Shown here in pieces: positions 37,980-46,470 of a stretch of 64,000 nucleotides of DNA (its first letter is position 1; the number at the start of each line of letters is the position of its first letter). Source of the DNA: Thioclava dalianensis (GTDB lineage Bacteria > Pseudomonadota > Alphaproteobacteria > Rhodobacterales > Rhodobacteraceae); assembly GCF_000715505.1 (NCBI RefSeq), contig NZ_JHEH01000012.1:1-64000 (forward strand), given 5' to 3'. Both the position numbers and the translations under genes were made by a program. The notes beneath the pieces were generated by a model that worked only from the letters and a program-made list of their open reading frames with translations, was not told the DNA's origin and did no database searches.

Positions 37980-38738
37980 TTACTGTTTTCGGGCCTGCGC
38001 CAATCCTGCGATCAACGCGGCCTCACCATCGCCCAAGGTGACCTGTGCGCCTTGGCTTTGCAAGGCGCGCTGGCAGATCTCGGCCCATCCGGGCGCAGTG
38101 GGTGAAGACAGAGCCAGCACCGGCTGACCGAGCCACCACGGGCGGGTCGCGGCCAGCTCGGCCCCGAGCACGGCACCGGCGGCGCGTTCCGAGCGGCCCG
38201 AAAGCGCGAGCGCGCCCAGATCACGCGCCATCCGTTCAGGCCGCGAAAGCGCATCGCTCAGCGCGGCGTCGAATTCTTCGCCTGCATGGAGCGGCGCGCC
38301 CAAGCCCGCCAGCATCGCCGCCGAGCCCATCCGGGTCACGCTGACGATCTCTCCGGCAGAGATATGCGCCCAAAGCGATGTCGCGCCGCAGATCCAGATC
38401 ACGCCGTCAAACTGCGCCATGCCCGCCAAGATGCCGGCGATGCGCGCAGCCTCGGGCGGGGTGACGGTTTCATCGGGGCGGGTCTGCACAAGGCCCGGAA
38501 GGGCGTGCAGGGCGCGTTCGGAAATCTCGGCGCGCGGCCATGGGCCCTCGGGAAGCGGCGCACAGGGCAGGGTGCGCCGCTCAAGCCCAGGGGCCGTGGC
38601 GGCCAGCACCACGGTCCCTTCGGGCAAAAGCGGGCGCGGCGAGGGACCAGATTGCTGATCCCTGATCGCGCCCGTTTCATCTACGGCGAGTGCGCGCCAG
38701 CGTCCGGCCTCTTCTACCAATGCGGTCCAATCTGTCAT
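37980..38738 (-). CDS. DgoK-like protein (2-keto-3-deoxygalactonokinase family), degenerate
   Basis: 252 residues, shorter than the about 290 of DgoK. The overall ASKHA-like layout is recognisable: RPDETVTPPEAARIAGILAG for the conserved ExxQ/LLG region, and WICGATSLWAHISAGEIVSV where DgoK has the substrate loop PGTHSKWV. The H-S-K residues of that loop are replaced (ATSLW), so kinase activity is doubtful. No other galactonate genes are nearby. Ala and Leu rich. The family call is moderate; loss of activity is inference. Confidence 0.6.
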   Translation of the reverse strand: MTDWTALVEEAGRWRALAVDETGAIRDQQSGPSPRPLLPEGTVVLAATAPGLERRTLPCAPLPEGPWPRAEISERALHALPGLVQTRPDETVTPPEAARIAGILAGMAQFDGVIWICGATSLWAHISAGEIVSVTRMGSAAMLAGLGAPLHAGEEFDAALSDALSRPERMARDLGALALSGRSERAAGAVLGAELAATRPWWLGQPVLALSSPTAPGWAEICQRALQSQGAQVTLGDGEAALIAGLAQARKQ

Positions 38739-38769
38739 GGGCCGCAGATGGCACGGCTGGGCGCTCAGA

Positions 38770-39768
38770 TCAATGCTGCGATTCGAGGCAGGTGGTGATC
38801 GTGTCGGCGGTCTTCTGCATCAGCGCCTCGTAGAGATCCGCGCCATAGGGCAGCGTGCTGCCAGCCGGATCGAGCGCGCCACCCAGTTTCACCGGCGTCC
38901 CATCGACGAGAATGCTCACCATCTTGGGATCGTGCTGGGCCTCGGGGAAGGCGCAGGCGATGGTGTCAGTGTCGATCTCTTTGCGCAGGCTCACCATATG
39001 GGCCGCGCCCGGTGCCGTTGCATCGCTGGGCGACAAAGCCCCTGCCACGTGCAAGCCGTAGTGATCGGCCAGATAGCCATAGGCTGCGTGATAGACGAGG
39101 AAGGGCGTGTCCTTGACCGGCGCGTATTCCGCTTTCAGCCGGGTATCCATTGCCGCGATCCGGGCCTGGGCGGCCTTGGCGTTCTCAGCGTAGATCTTGG
39201 CATGTTCGGGATCGAGCTTGGAGAGTTGCTGCGCAATATCGCCCACCCAAAGGGAGGCATTCGCCGGGTCAAACCAGGCATGCGGATCTTCATAGGGATC
39301 GGTTTGATCGTCATGGGCGGCGTGATCATGGTCTGCATGATCATGATCGGCGTGATCGTGATCGGCGTGATCGTCATCCTCATCCTCATCCAGATCGGCG
39401 CTGTGATCGTGGGGGTCATCGCCCGAAAATTTGCGGGTATGGGTGCCCGGCTGGGCCAGCAGGCTCAGCGAGCGGTCTTGCGCACCGATCCCGTCAAGCG
39501 CGCGCTCCAGCCAAGGCGTGAGGCGCGGACCGATCCAGACGACGAGGTCGGAATCTTGCAAAGCGCCTGCCTGACTGGGCCGAAGCTGGTAGTGGTGGGG
39601 GTCCGAATTCTGCCCCAGCAGCACGCTGGGTTTGCCCAGATCGCCCATCACTTGGGCCACGAGGGATTGAACGACGGGAATATCGGTGACCACATCGGGC
39701 ACCTTGGCCTGTGCCAGCCCGGGGGCAATGGTCAAAAGGGTGGCGGCCAGCGGAAGGATCGAACGCAT
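38770..39768 (-). CDS. znuA: Zinc ABC transporter, substrate-binding protein ZnuA
   Basis: Periplasmic zinc receptor, 332 residues. Signal peptide MRSILPLAATLLTIAPGLAQA. Zn ligands expected at the His of NSDPHHYQL, the His of FLVYHAAYGYLAD and a late Asp/Glu. A His/Asp-rich loop (about residues 118-160, alternating HAD and HDH units) marks ZnuA and separates it from Mn receptors. Divergent from zur-znuCB over a paired palindromic operator. Confidence 0.95.
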   Translation of the reverse strand: MRSILPLAATLLTIAPGLAQAKVPDVVTDIPVVQSLVAQVMGDLGKPSVLLGQNSDPHHYQLRPSQAGALQDSDLVVWIGPRLTPWLERALDGIGAQDRSLSLLAQPGTHTRKFSGDDPHDHSADLDEDEDDDHADHDHADHDHADHDHAAHDDQTDPYEDPHAWFDPANASLWVGDIAQQLSKLDPEHAKIYAENAKAAQARIAAMDTRLKAEYAPVKDTPFLVYHAAYGYLADHYGLHVAGALSPSDATAPGAAHMVSLRKEIDTDTIACAFPEAQHDPKMVSILVDGTPVKLGGALDPAGSTLPYGADLYEALMQKTADTITTCLESQH

Positions 39769-39807
39769 CTGTGTCTCCTGACATCTTGAACTCGGGGCGG
39801 ATGTTTG

Positions 39808-39854
39808 TATGTTATAAAATCACACGTCAAGCAGAAATGTGATAAGGTAACATA
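39808..39854. promoter_or_regulatory. Paired Zur-type operator between znuA and zur
   Basis: Two 15-base imperfect dyads, TGTTAT-AAA-ATCACA (39810-39824) and TGTGAT-AAG-GTAACA (39838-39852), form inverted copies of each other; the outer TATGTTA (39808-39814) and TAACATA (39848-39854) are exact complements. They resemble alphaproteobacterial Zur boxes and lie between divergent zinc genes. The right one ends five bases before the zur start. Confidence 0.75.
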
Positions 39855-39857
39855 TCC

Positions 39858-40376
39858 GTGGCCCCATCGAGCAAAACCGCCCCTGAACTTGCCGCCTTTG
39901 CGGCACATGATCATGCGGGCTGTGCAAGCAGCACGTTGCACCGCGCACAGGCCGTGGCGCAGGAAAAGGGCGCGCGGCTGACCCCGGTCCGGCTGCGCGC
40001 GCTGGAGATCTTGCTCGAAGAGCATCGCGCGATGGGGGCTTACGAGGTGCTCGAGCGATTGGCGGCGGACGGGTTTGGCAATCAGCCGCCGGTGGCCTAT
40101 CGTGCGCTGGAATTTCTGGTGGAGACCGGGCTTGCGCATCGGGTGCGCCGCCTCAATGCCTTTGCTGCCTGCATGCATCCGGGCGAGGATCACGCGCCGG
40201 TCTTTTTGATATGCCGCACCTGCGGGGCGGTCGCGGAGGCAGAGGCCGAGGGCGTGCGCGTCGCACTTATGGCGGCAGCCGCTGCGGTGGACTTTACCGT
40301 TGAACGCGCCACGGTCGAGGCGCTGGGCCTGTGCCCGCGCTGTGTCGAGGCCGAGGGCGCGGGTGGTGCCGCATGA
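39858..40376 (+). CDS. zur: Zinc uptake regulator Zur (Fur family)
   Basis: Zinc-sensing repressor, 172 residues. Winged-helix domain (LTPVRLRALEILLEEHRAMG, then PVAYRALEFLVETGLAHR). The structural zinc site is Cys119-x2-Cys122 (CRTC) with Cys159-x2-Cys162 (CPRC). A His/Asp-containing N-terminal extension (AAHDHAGC) is seen in other alphaproteobacterial Zur proteins. GTG start with no clear ribosome site and the operator almost touching it, so the transcript may have a very short leader and Zur probably represses itself. Overlaps znuC by 4 bases. Confidence 0.93.
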   Translation: MAPSSKTAPELAAFAAHDHAGCASSTLHRAQAVAQEKGARLTPVRLRALEILLEEHRAMGAYEVLERLAADGFGNQPPVAYRALEFLVETGLAHRVRRLNAFAACMHPGEDHAPVFLICRTCGAVAEAEAEGVRVALMAAAAAVDFTVERATVEALGLCPRCVEAEGAGGAA

Positions 40377-41134
40377 GCACTTTGATTTCGACGCAAGGGC
40401 TCTCGGTGCGCCATGGCGGCAATACCGTGCTCTCCAATGTGCAATTTTCCATTGCCCGGGGTGAGATCGTCACCGTGGTCGGACCGAACGGGTCGGGCAA
40501 ATCGACGCTGATCCGGGCGCTGATCGGTCTGGAGACTGCGGCGACCGGCAAGGTCAGCCGCGCATCGGGGCTCTCGGTGGGCTATGTTCCGCAAAAACTG
40601 CATATCGATGCCAGTTTGCCTTTGAGCGTGCGGCGGTTTCTGTCGCTTCCCAAACGGGTCTCGGATGCGCAGGCCGATGAAGCGCTGGAGCGCACCGGCG
40701 TCCCGGGGCTCGGACCGCGCCCCTTGGCGCGGCTTTCGGGCGGGCAGTTCCAGCGGGTGCTTCTGGCCCGCGCGCTTCTGGTCAATCCCGATATCCTGAT
40801 CCTTGACGAGCCGACGCAGGGCCTTGACCAGCCGGGGACGGCGGCGTTCTACAAACTGATCGAGGAAGTGCGCTCGCAGACCGGCGCGGCGGTGCTGATG
40901 GTCAGCCATGATCTGCATGTGGTGATGTCAGCCTCGGACCGGGTGATCTGCCTCAACGGTCACGTCTGTTGCGAGGGCACGCCCAAGGTCGTGGCCGAAG
41001 CGCCCGAATATCGTGCGCTGTTCGGGATCGGGACCGGCGGGGCCTTTGCGCTGTATCAACACCATCACGACCACGGCCATGACGATGGTTCAGCCTCCCA
41101 GACCTGCGGCCACGAAGGGCATACACATGTTTGA
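40373..41134 (+). CDS. znuC: Zinc ABC transporter ATPase ZnuC
   Basis: 253 residues. Walker A GPNGSGKS (37-44), signature LSGGQFQRV, Walker B ILILDEPTQGLD, switch His in VSHDLHVVM. The C-terminus carries a His-rich tail (YQHHHDHGHDDG ... HEGHTHV) that could bind zinc. ATG on the zur stop (ATGA); it overlaps znuB by 8 bases. Powers zinc import with ZnuA and ZnuB. Confidence 0.95.
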   Translation: MSTLISTQGLSVRHGGNTVLSNVQFSIARGEIVTVVGPNGSGKSTLIRALIGLETAATGKVSRASGLSVGYVPQKLHIDASLPLSVRRFLSLPKRVSDAQADEALERTGVPGLGPRPLARLSGGQFQRVLLARALLVNPDILILDEPTQGLDQPGTAAFYKLIEEVRSQTGAAVLMVSHDLHVVMSASDRVICLNGHVCCEGTPKVVAEAPEYRALFGIGTGGAFALYQHHHDHGHDDGSASQTCGHEGHTHV

Positions 41135-41912
41135 CGATTTTTTGGTCCGTGCCGCTTTTGCGGGGATTGGCCTCACGCTGGCCACTGGGCCACTGGGCTC
41201 CTTCGTGGTCTGGCGCCGGATGGCTTTTTTCGGCGATGCCACGGCCCATGCGGCGATCCTGGGCGTGGCGCTGAGCTTTGCTTTCGGGGCGTCGGTTTAT
41301 CTCGGCACTCTGGGTGTGGCGCTGGCGATGGCGCTGACCGTGGCGCGGCTGTCGGGGCGCGGCCATGCGGTCGACACGACGCTGGGCGTTCTGGCCCATT
41401 CCGCGCTGGCCTTCGGTCTCGTCGCAGCTTCGTTCCAGTCCGGGCTGCGGGTCGATCTGAGCGCTTGGCTCTTTGGCGATATTCTGGCGGTCTCGCGCAC
41501 CGATCTGATCGTGGTCTGGGGCGGTGCCTTGGCGGTGCTGGCGCTGCTTGCGTGGCGCTGGCAGGGGCTGCTGACCTCAACGATAAATGACGAGCTGGCG
41601 ATGGCCTCGGGCATCAATCCCCAGCGCGAGCAGCTTTTCCTGACGGTCGCATTGGCGCTGACGGTGGCGGTCTCGATCAAGATCGTGGGGGCGTTGCTGA
41701 TCGCGGCGCTGTTGATCATCCCCGCCGCTGCCGCACGCCAGATCGCGCGTGGCCCCGAGGCGATGGCGGTGAGCGCGACCGGCGTTGGGATTTGTGCCGT
41801 GTTGCTGGGGCTTTGGGCCTCCTTGACCTTCGACACCCCGGCGGGTCCCTCGATTGTCTCGGCGGGCACGGTGCTGTTCGTGGCCTCTTTGCTGCTGCGG
41901 CGGCGGGCCTGA
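41127..41912 (+). CDS. znuB: Zinc ABC transporter permease ZnuB
   Basis: 261 residues, about eight membrane segments, ABC-3 family. Conserved MAFFGDATAHAAILGVAL and the SIKIVGALLIAALLIIPAAAA segment that contacts the ATPase. The ATG at 41127 falls inside the znuC 3' end. The gene ends 4 bases before the stop of the converging EamA gene. Confidence 0.94.
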   Translation: MFDDFLVRAAFAGIGLTLATGPLGSFVVWRRMAFFGDATAHAAILGVALSFAFGASVYLGTLGVALAMALTVARLSGRGHAVDTTLGVLAHSALAFGLVAASFQSGLRVDLSAWLFGDILAVSRTDLIVVWGGALAVLALLAWRWQGLLTSTINDELAMASGINPQREQLFLTVALALTVAVSIKIVGALLIAALLIIPAAAARQIARGPEAMAVSATGVGICAVLLGLWASLTFDTPAGPSIVSAGTVLFVASLLLRRRA

Positions 41913-41916
41913 GCGT

Positions 41917-42870
41917 TTAGCGGTCGGCGCGGGCGCGGATCTTGCGTGGCTTCGCGCCCACCTTTCGCTCGCGGTAGAACACGTAGATGCCCGAGGCGAG
42001 GATGATCGAGGTGCCAAGGATCGTCAGCGCATCGGGAAAATCCCCAAAGATCAGGTAGCCCACGATCGTCGCCCCGAAAATCTCGAGATATTGGAAGGGC
42101 GCGAGCAGTGATGCCTCGGCCTTGGAAAAGGCCAGCGTGATCAGAAGGAAGGTGACCGCGCCCAGAGCGCCCGACACCGCCACCGCGATCCAGACCCAGA
42201 CCGGCATTTCAACAAATGATGTCGGGTTGCGCCCCATGAGGGTCGTGACGCTCAGCGCCAGCACAAAGATCCCCCCGCCGCAAAACGCAGCCCCGATCTG
42301 GAAGCTCATCGCCGAGCGCGTCCGGGTCGCCTTGCGCACCACGATCATGTTGAGCGCATAGGCCAGTGCGCCGAGCGCTGGCAGCAGCACGACCGGCCCG
42401 AAGATCGCGAAATTGGGCCGGATCACGATGAGCGCACCGAGCAAGCCCACCGCCACCGCGATATAGCGGCGCGGCCCCGGTTTTTCGCCAAGGAACGGCC
42501 CGCAGAGCAGCGTCAGTAGAAGCGGTTCGATGAAGAAGATCGCGATCGCGGTCGCAATCGGCATCGTCTGGAATGCGGTGATCAGCGAGACCGACGCCAC
42601 TGCGACCAGCGCGCCCGAGGCGAGCGTATGCCACGAGAATAACGGCCCGCGCAGCTTGCGGCGTATCACGATCAGTACGATCAGAAAGCAAAGCGCCTGC
42701 ACGATGGTCCGCCATGCCGTGACATCGAAAGGGGCGGCGATCCCGGTCAGGATCTTTGCGATAGAATCGCCGATGGGCAGCAGGCCCATGGCGCTGCACA
42801 TCGCGATCATCCCGGCGACTTGGGTCGGGGCGAGATCGGCGGGATGGCTCAGCGGGGCGGTCTCGGGCAT
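41917..42870 (-). CDS. EamA/DMT-family transporter
   Basis: 317 residues with about ten hydrophobic helices in two EamA repeats; the second repeat shows FLLITLAFSKAEASLLAPFQYLEI (in part), the usual DMT signature. Such proteins export amino acids or other metabolites; the substrate is unknown. The ATG at 42870 has GGAG at good spacing; a GTG three bases upstream is less likely. C-terminus is basic (RERKVGAKPRKIRARADR). Confidence 0.88.
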   Translation of the reverse strand: MPETAPLSHPADLAPTQVAGMIAMCSAMGLLPIGDSIAKILTGIAAPFDVTAWRTIVQALCFLIVLIVIRRKLRGPLFSWHTLASGALVAVASVSLITAFQTMPIATAIAIFFIEPLLLTLLCGPFLGEKPGPRRYIAVAVGLLGALIVIRPNFAIFGPVVLLPALGALAYALNMIVVRKATRTRSAMSFQIGAAFCGGGIFVLALSVTTLMGRNPTSFVEMPVWVWIAVAVSGALGAVTFLLITLAFSKAEASLLAPFQYLEIFGATIVGYLIFGDFPDALTILGTSIILASGIYVFYRERKVGAKPRKIRARADR

Positions 42871-43013
42871 CACAGGCTCCAGTCAGCGCCGCTGTGAAGG
42901 CGGCGGCGTCGCAGGTCCCGGCGTACAGGATGACATCAGGTTTCTGCCCTGCTGGACGACGCCATCGTCCGGGCTGTTTTGCCGATAGGGGGATAAATGC
43001 CTTTCGTCAAGCG

Positions 43014-43043
43014 AAGCGGCCCCGCACAGGGGCGGGGCCGCTT
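43014..43043 (-). other. Strong stem-loop after the sulP gene
   Basis: Perfect 11-bp stem AAGCGGCCCCG (43014-43024)/CGGGGCCGCTT (43033-43043), 8-base loop, seven bases after the SulP stop on the minus strand. No T-run on either strand, so it may protect the 3' end or need Rho. Confidence 0.6.
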
Positions 43044-43049
43044 GGGGGC

Positions 43050-44525
43050 TTAGTGGTCGGCGGCGACTTCGCCCCCGTTGGAGAGCCGGTCGATCAGCGT
43101 CTCGGTTGCGGAATTCATGCCCACAACCTTCACATCCGTGCCATGGAGCTTGAACTTGCCTACCGCGCGATCGAGCGCGGATACCGAAGAGATATCCCAG
43201 ATATGGGCATGGGTCAGGTCGATCACGACGCGATCCAGTTTTTCGTGGAAATCGAAGGCGCGGCCGAATTCCTCAACAGTCGCGAAGAAGATCTGGCCCT
43301 TGATGTAATAGGTGCGCAACCCGTGCTCTTCGCTATAGCGCGAGGTGATCTCGGTCATCTTCGCGATCTTGCCCGCAAAGAAGATCCCCGAAAGCAGCAC
43401 GCCCACAAGCACGCCGATAGCAAGGTTATGGGTCGCCACCACGAACCCCACGGTGGCCAGCATTACGATATTGGACGACATCGGCATGGTGCGCAGCTGA
43501 CCGAGCGAGGCCCAGCTAAAGGTGCCAATCGAGACCATGATCATCACCGCCACGAGCGCGGGCATCGGGATGCGCCCGACCCATTCGCCCAGCACGACGC
43601 AGAAGAACAAAAGCGCCACGCCCGCGGTGAGCGTCGAGAGCCGCTTGCGCGCGCCCGAGCTGATATTGATCCCGGTCTGGCCAATCATCGCGCAACCCGC
43701 CATGCCGCCGATGAAGCCGGTGAAGAAGTTGGCGACGCCCTGACCGTAGCATTCCTGCCGCCGGTCGGATTGGGTGTCGGTCCGCTCATCGACGACGTTT
43801 TGCGTCATCAGGCTTTCGATCAACCCGACGACGGCCACACCGACCGAGTAGGGCAGGATGATGCGCAGCGTCTCGAAGTTGAACGGCACATTAGGGATCA
43901 GGAAGGAGGGCAGCGAATCCGGCAAAGCCCCCATATCCGAGACCGTGTGCACGTCGTTCAGGCCCAGACCCATCGTGATCGCCGAGAGCACGATGATGGC
44001 GATCAGCGGCGAGGGAATGGCGCTGAAGACGCGCGGCAGCAGGTAGATGATCGCGAGGCCAAGCGCCACCAGCAGATAGGTCACCATCGGGACGCGGCTC
44101 GGGTCAAGCTCTGGCCATTGCGCCATGAAGATCATGATCGCGAGCGCGTTCACAAACCCGGTCATCACCGATTTCGACACGAAGCGCATGATATGGCCCA
44201 GATTGAGCGCGCCTGCGATCATCTGCAGCACGCCTGCAAGGATCGTGGCGGCGAGCAGGTAATCGAGCCCGTGCTGGCGCACCAGCGTGCCCATCAGAAC
44301 CGCCGTGGCGGCCGTTGCCGCCGAGATCATCGCGGGCCGTCCGCCGAAAAACGCGGTGATCGTGGCGATCGAGAAGGAGGCATAAAGCCCCACTTTCGGG
44401 TCGACACCCGCGATGATCGAGAAGGCGATGGCTTCGGGGATCAGCGCGAAGGCGACGAGAAGTCCACATAAAAGTTCGGTGCGGGTATTGCCGAACCATT
44501 GGCTACGCCAAGTCTGGAAGGTCAT
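43050..44525 (-). CDS. SulP-family inorganic anion transporter with STAS domain
   Basis: 491 residues. Membrane part of about ten to twelve helices with the SulP signatures EAIAFSIIAGVDPKVGLYAS and GCAMIGQTGINISSGARKRLS; cytosolic STAS domain at the C-terminus (about 385-480) with VVIDLTHAHIWDISSVSALD. Shorter than the 550-570 typical of sulfate/bicarbonate SulP proteins. Substrate (sulfate, bicarbonate, C4-dicarboxylate) cannot be told. GGAG precedes the ATG. Confidence 0.9.
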   Translation of the reverse strand: MTFQTWRSQWFGNTRTELLCGLLVAFALIPEAIAFSIIAGVDPKVGLYASFSIATITAFFGGRPAMISAATAATAVLMGTLVRQHGLDYLLAATILAGVLQMIAGALNLGHIMRFVSKSVMTGFVNALAIMIFMAQWPELDPSRVPMVTYLLVALGLAIIYLLPRVFSAIPSPLIAIIVLSAITMGLGLNDVHTVSDMGALPDSLPSFLIPNVPFNFETLRIILPYSVGVAVVGLIESLMTQNVVDERTDTQSDRRQECYGQGVANFFTGFIGGMAGCAMIGQTGINISSGARKRLSTLTAGVALLFFCVVLGEWVGRIPMPALVAVMIMVSIGTFSWASLGQLRTMPMSSNIVMLATVGFVVATHNLAIGVLVGVLLSGIFFAGKIAKMTEITSRYSEEHGLRTYYIKGQIFFATVEEFGRAFDFHEKLDRVVIDLTHAHIWDISSVSALDRAVGKFKLHGTDVKVVGMNSATETLIDRLSNGGEVAADH

Positions 44526-44660
44526 GATGTCTCCGGTCAGGTCAGCGACCCCCAGCCGGAGTGCTGGCGGGTCTTGAGCGTCTCATTTGCCCATCCCCAT
44601 ATCGCCGCAACGCAGAAAAGCCAAGCTTGCGCTAAGGTTTTGCAGGCAATCGCCCTGAGA

Positions 44661-45338
44661 TCAGGCGGGGTTGCCCGGTGTTTTGGCAAATCGCGTCAGG
44701 GCGTGGGCCAGATCGCCATAGCCGGTGAATCGGCGCTCGTAGGCAAGGCCGAGGCGCTCGGCTGCGGCCCGCGCCGCTTGGTCCAGTGCCGGGTCGTCGG
44801 TTTGGGCCTGATAGATCAGCCGTTCGTAATTGCCAAACATCATCCCGATCAGCTCGGGATGGCGGTCAAACCCCATCGGGCGCCAGACGAAGGCATCGAA
44901 TTGCCGCACCAGAAAATCGGTGAGGTAGAAGGCCGTGATCTCGGTCTCGGCGGTTTCGGCAAAGCGCGCATTGCCTTCAAAAAAGGAATAGCAATGCGGG
45001 CCCTCGATCATCTCGACGCCCAGCTCCTTGCACTTGTCCCACAATTGCCCGCCCGTGCCGCAATCGGCATAGACGACGAAAATCCGATCATATTGCGCGC
45101 GATGCTTTGTCACGGCGGCACTCACGGCCTCGGTGATCTTCTCGGGATAGAGATGCAGCTTGGCGGGCAGGCAGGTCAGGTCGATATGATCCCAACCGTT
45201 GAGCCGCTTGAGATCAAGGATTTCACGCGCCAGCGCCCCGCAGGCGATCAGCAAAAGCCGCCCCGTGCCGCGCGGTTCAAGTCCAGCCTCGGTCAGGGTC
45301 GCATCAGCGATATCAAGCAGATCCGGGGGCCGGGTCAT
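44661..45338 (-). CDS. DUF1638 protein, associated with corrinoid methyltransfer
   Basis: 225 residues. DUF1638 pattern: IACGALAREI (Cys33), LTCLPAKLHLYPEKI (Cys56), VVYADCGTGGQLWDKC (Cys93, Cys103) and GPHCYSFFEG (Cys116). Five Cys in conserved positions plus several His suggest a metal or corrinoid contact. Family function is unknown to me, but DUF1638 genes repeatedly sit beside corrinoid proteins of methylamine/methionine methyltransfer systems. Start overlaps the stop of the 52-residue membrane peptide gene upstream (ATGA). Confidence 0.85.
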   Translation of the reverse strand: MTRPPDLLDIADATLTEAGLEPRGTGRLLLIACGALAREILDLKRLNGWDHIDLTCLPAKLHLYPEKITEAVSAAVTKHRAQYDRIFVVYADCGTGGQLWDKCKELGVEMIEGPHCYSFFEGNARFAETAETEITAFYLTDFLVRQFDAFVWRPMGFDRHPELIGMMFGNYERLIYQAQTDDPALDQAARAAAERLGLAYERRFTGYGDLAHALTRFAKTPGNPA

Positions 45339-45493
45339 TCCACCCGCGCCAGAAGACGCATCACGCCCGCAGCCACCAGTGCCATCAGTCCGAGCATCGC
45401 AATCGGGACGCCCGAGCTGGCAAAGATCCAGATCGTCAGGGCGGCCATCACGATGACAAACACGATCAGCAACAAGAAATGTGGCAGCGGCAT
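45335..45493 (-). CDS. 52-residue membrane peptide between the corrinoid protein and DUF1638
   Basis: MPLPHFLLLIVFVIVMAALT followed by IWIFASSGVPIAMLGLMALV: two hydrophobic helices separated by a short turn, ending RLLARVE. A good GGAGG ribosome site precedes the ATG at 45493, and its stop overlaps the DUF1638 start (ATGA), so both support real translation. No family recognised. The frame is open to 45688 but that part overlaps the terminator and corrinoid gene and is not used. Confidence 0.72.
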   Translation of the reverse strand: MPLPHFLLLIVFVIVMAALTIWIFASSGVPIAMLGLMALVAAGVMRLLARVE

Positions 45494-45541
45494 GCGCGTA
45501 TCCTCCGTCCCTTTGAGTATGGGGTGCAAGGCGCCAAAGGA

Positions 45542-45572
45542 AAAGGCCCCGATCAAAAAAATCAGGGCCTTT
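45542..45572 (-). terminator. Terminator after the corrinoid-protein gene
   Basis: 8-bp stem AAAGGCCC (45542-45549)/GGGCCTTT (45565-45572), with an inner GAT/ATC pairing around an A-rich loop. On the minus strand it is followed by TTTTCC. It separates the corrinoid gene from the membrane peptide/DUF1638 pair, perhaps incompletely. Confidence 0.75.
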
Positions 45573-45612
45573 GAATTCGATGCGCTGTGTCGGGGCCGGG
45601 GGTGGCCCGCGC

Positions 45613-46314
45613 TCAGGCGGTCATCTGGTTGTGTTTGCGCGCGATGAAATCCTTGGCGGTTTCCACCGCGACGGCAGCATCGCGGCAATAGGCATCTGCG
45701 CCAATCGCACGGCCGAATTCCTCGTTGAGCGGGGCGCCGCCCACCAGAACGATGTAATCGTCGCGAATGCCCTGTTCCTTCATCGTGTCGATCACGACTT
45801 TCATATAGGGCATCGTGGTGGTCAGCAGCGCCGACATGCCGATGATATCGGCCCCTTCGGCTGCGGCCGTCTCAAGGTATTTCTCGACCGGGTTGTTGAT
45901 CCCGAGATCGACGATCTCGAAGCCCGCGCCCTCCATCATCATCGCGACAAGGTTCTTGCCGATGTCATGGATGTCGCCCTTCACGGTGCCGATCACCATC
46001 TTGCCCATGCGCGGTGCGCCGGTCTCGACCAGCAGCGGCTTGAGGATTGCCATGCCGCCCTTCATCGCGTTGGCCGCGAGAAGCACTTCGGGCACGAACA
46101 GGATGCCATCGCGGAAGTCAGCGCCCACGATCGTCATGCCCGCGACCAAAGCCTTGGTCAGGATATCATAGGGGGTCCAGCCGCGCTCCAGCAGGATATG
46201 GGTGGCCTCTTCGATCTCTTCCTTGAGACCGTCATAGAGGTCATCCATCATCTGTGCAGTCAGCTCGTCATCGCTGAGTTCGGACAGGATGATTTCGTCA
46301 TCGTCTTCGGCCAT
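45613..46314 (-). CDS. B12-binding corrinoid protein (MetH/MtbC-like)
   Basis: 233 residues. N-terminal four-helix cap (about 15-95, methionine-synthase B12-binding type), then a Rossmann-like B12 domain with the base-off/His-on motif DIHDIG (Asp114, His116, Gly119), SALLTTTM and VLVGGAPLN. The His supplies the lower cobalt ligand. A free-standing methyl carrier; with the homocysteine methyltransferase 1.4 kb away it probably forms part of a split methionine synthase. AGGAG precedes the ATG. Divergent from the radical-SAM gene; dyads GGGAC/GTCCC (46351-46365) and CCGAC/GTCGG (46404-46419) lie in its leader. Confidence 0.92.
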   Translation of the reverse strand: MAEDDDEIILSELSDDELTAQMMDDLYDGLKEEIEEATHILLERGWTPYDILTKALVAGMTIVGADFRDGILFVPEVLLAANAMKGGMAILKPLLVETGAPRMGKMVIGTVKGDIHDIGKNLVAMMMEGAGFEIVDLGINNPVEKYLETAAAEGADIIGMSALLTTTMPYMKVVIDTMKEQGIRDDYIVLVGGAPLNEEFGRAIGADAYCRDAAVAVETAKDFIARKHNQMTA

Positions 46315-46434
46315 ATTCTCGGTCTCCTGATAGCCGCCTTAACCTTTCGTGGGACGCGTTGTCCCTTCTGGCTTGGCGAATTGCGACATTCATTGGTGGT
46401 TGTCCGACCTCATCGTCGGTTTGACTGTGAGATC

Positions 46435-46464
46435 TTGGCAAATGTTCTCATTTCGTTCTATATT
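46435..46464 (+). promoter_or_regulatory. SOS promoter with LexA box
   Basis: TTGGCA (46435-46440), 18 bases, TATATT (46459-46464). The spacer contains GTTC-TCATTTC-GTTC (46444-46458), an exact match to the alphaproteobacterial LexA consensus GTTC-N7-GTTC. The predicted transcription start falls on or beside the ATG at 46471, which lacks a ribosome site. Confidence 0.85.
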
Positions 46465-46470
46465 GAGCCC

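Noticed and set aside
42894-44471. 525-codon plus-strand frame opposite the SulP gene
   Set aside because: Composition (Arg/His/Asp) is that of an antisense shadow; the SulP gene has membrane helices and family motifs.
46315-46440. SAM-type riboswitch in the corrinoid-gene leader
   Set aside because: Two small dyads exist but I cannot find the conserved core of SAM-II, SAM-V, SAM/SAH or SAH riboswitches.
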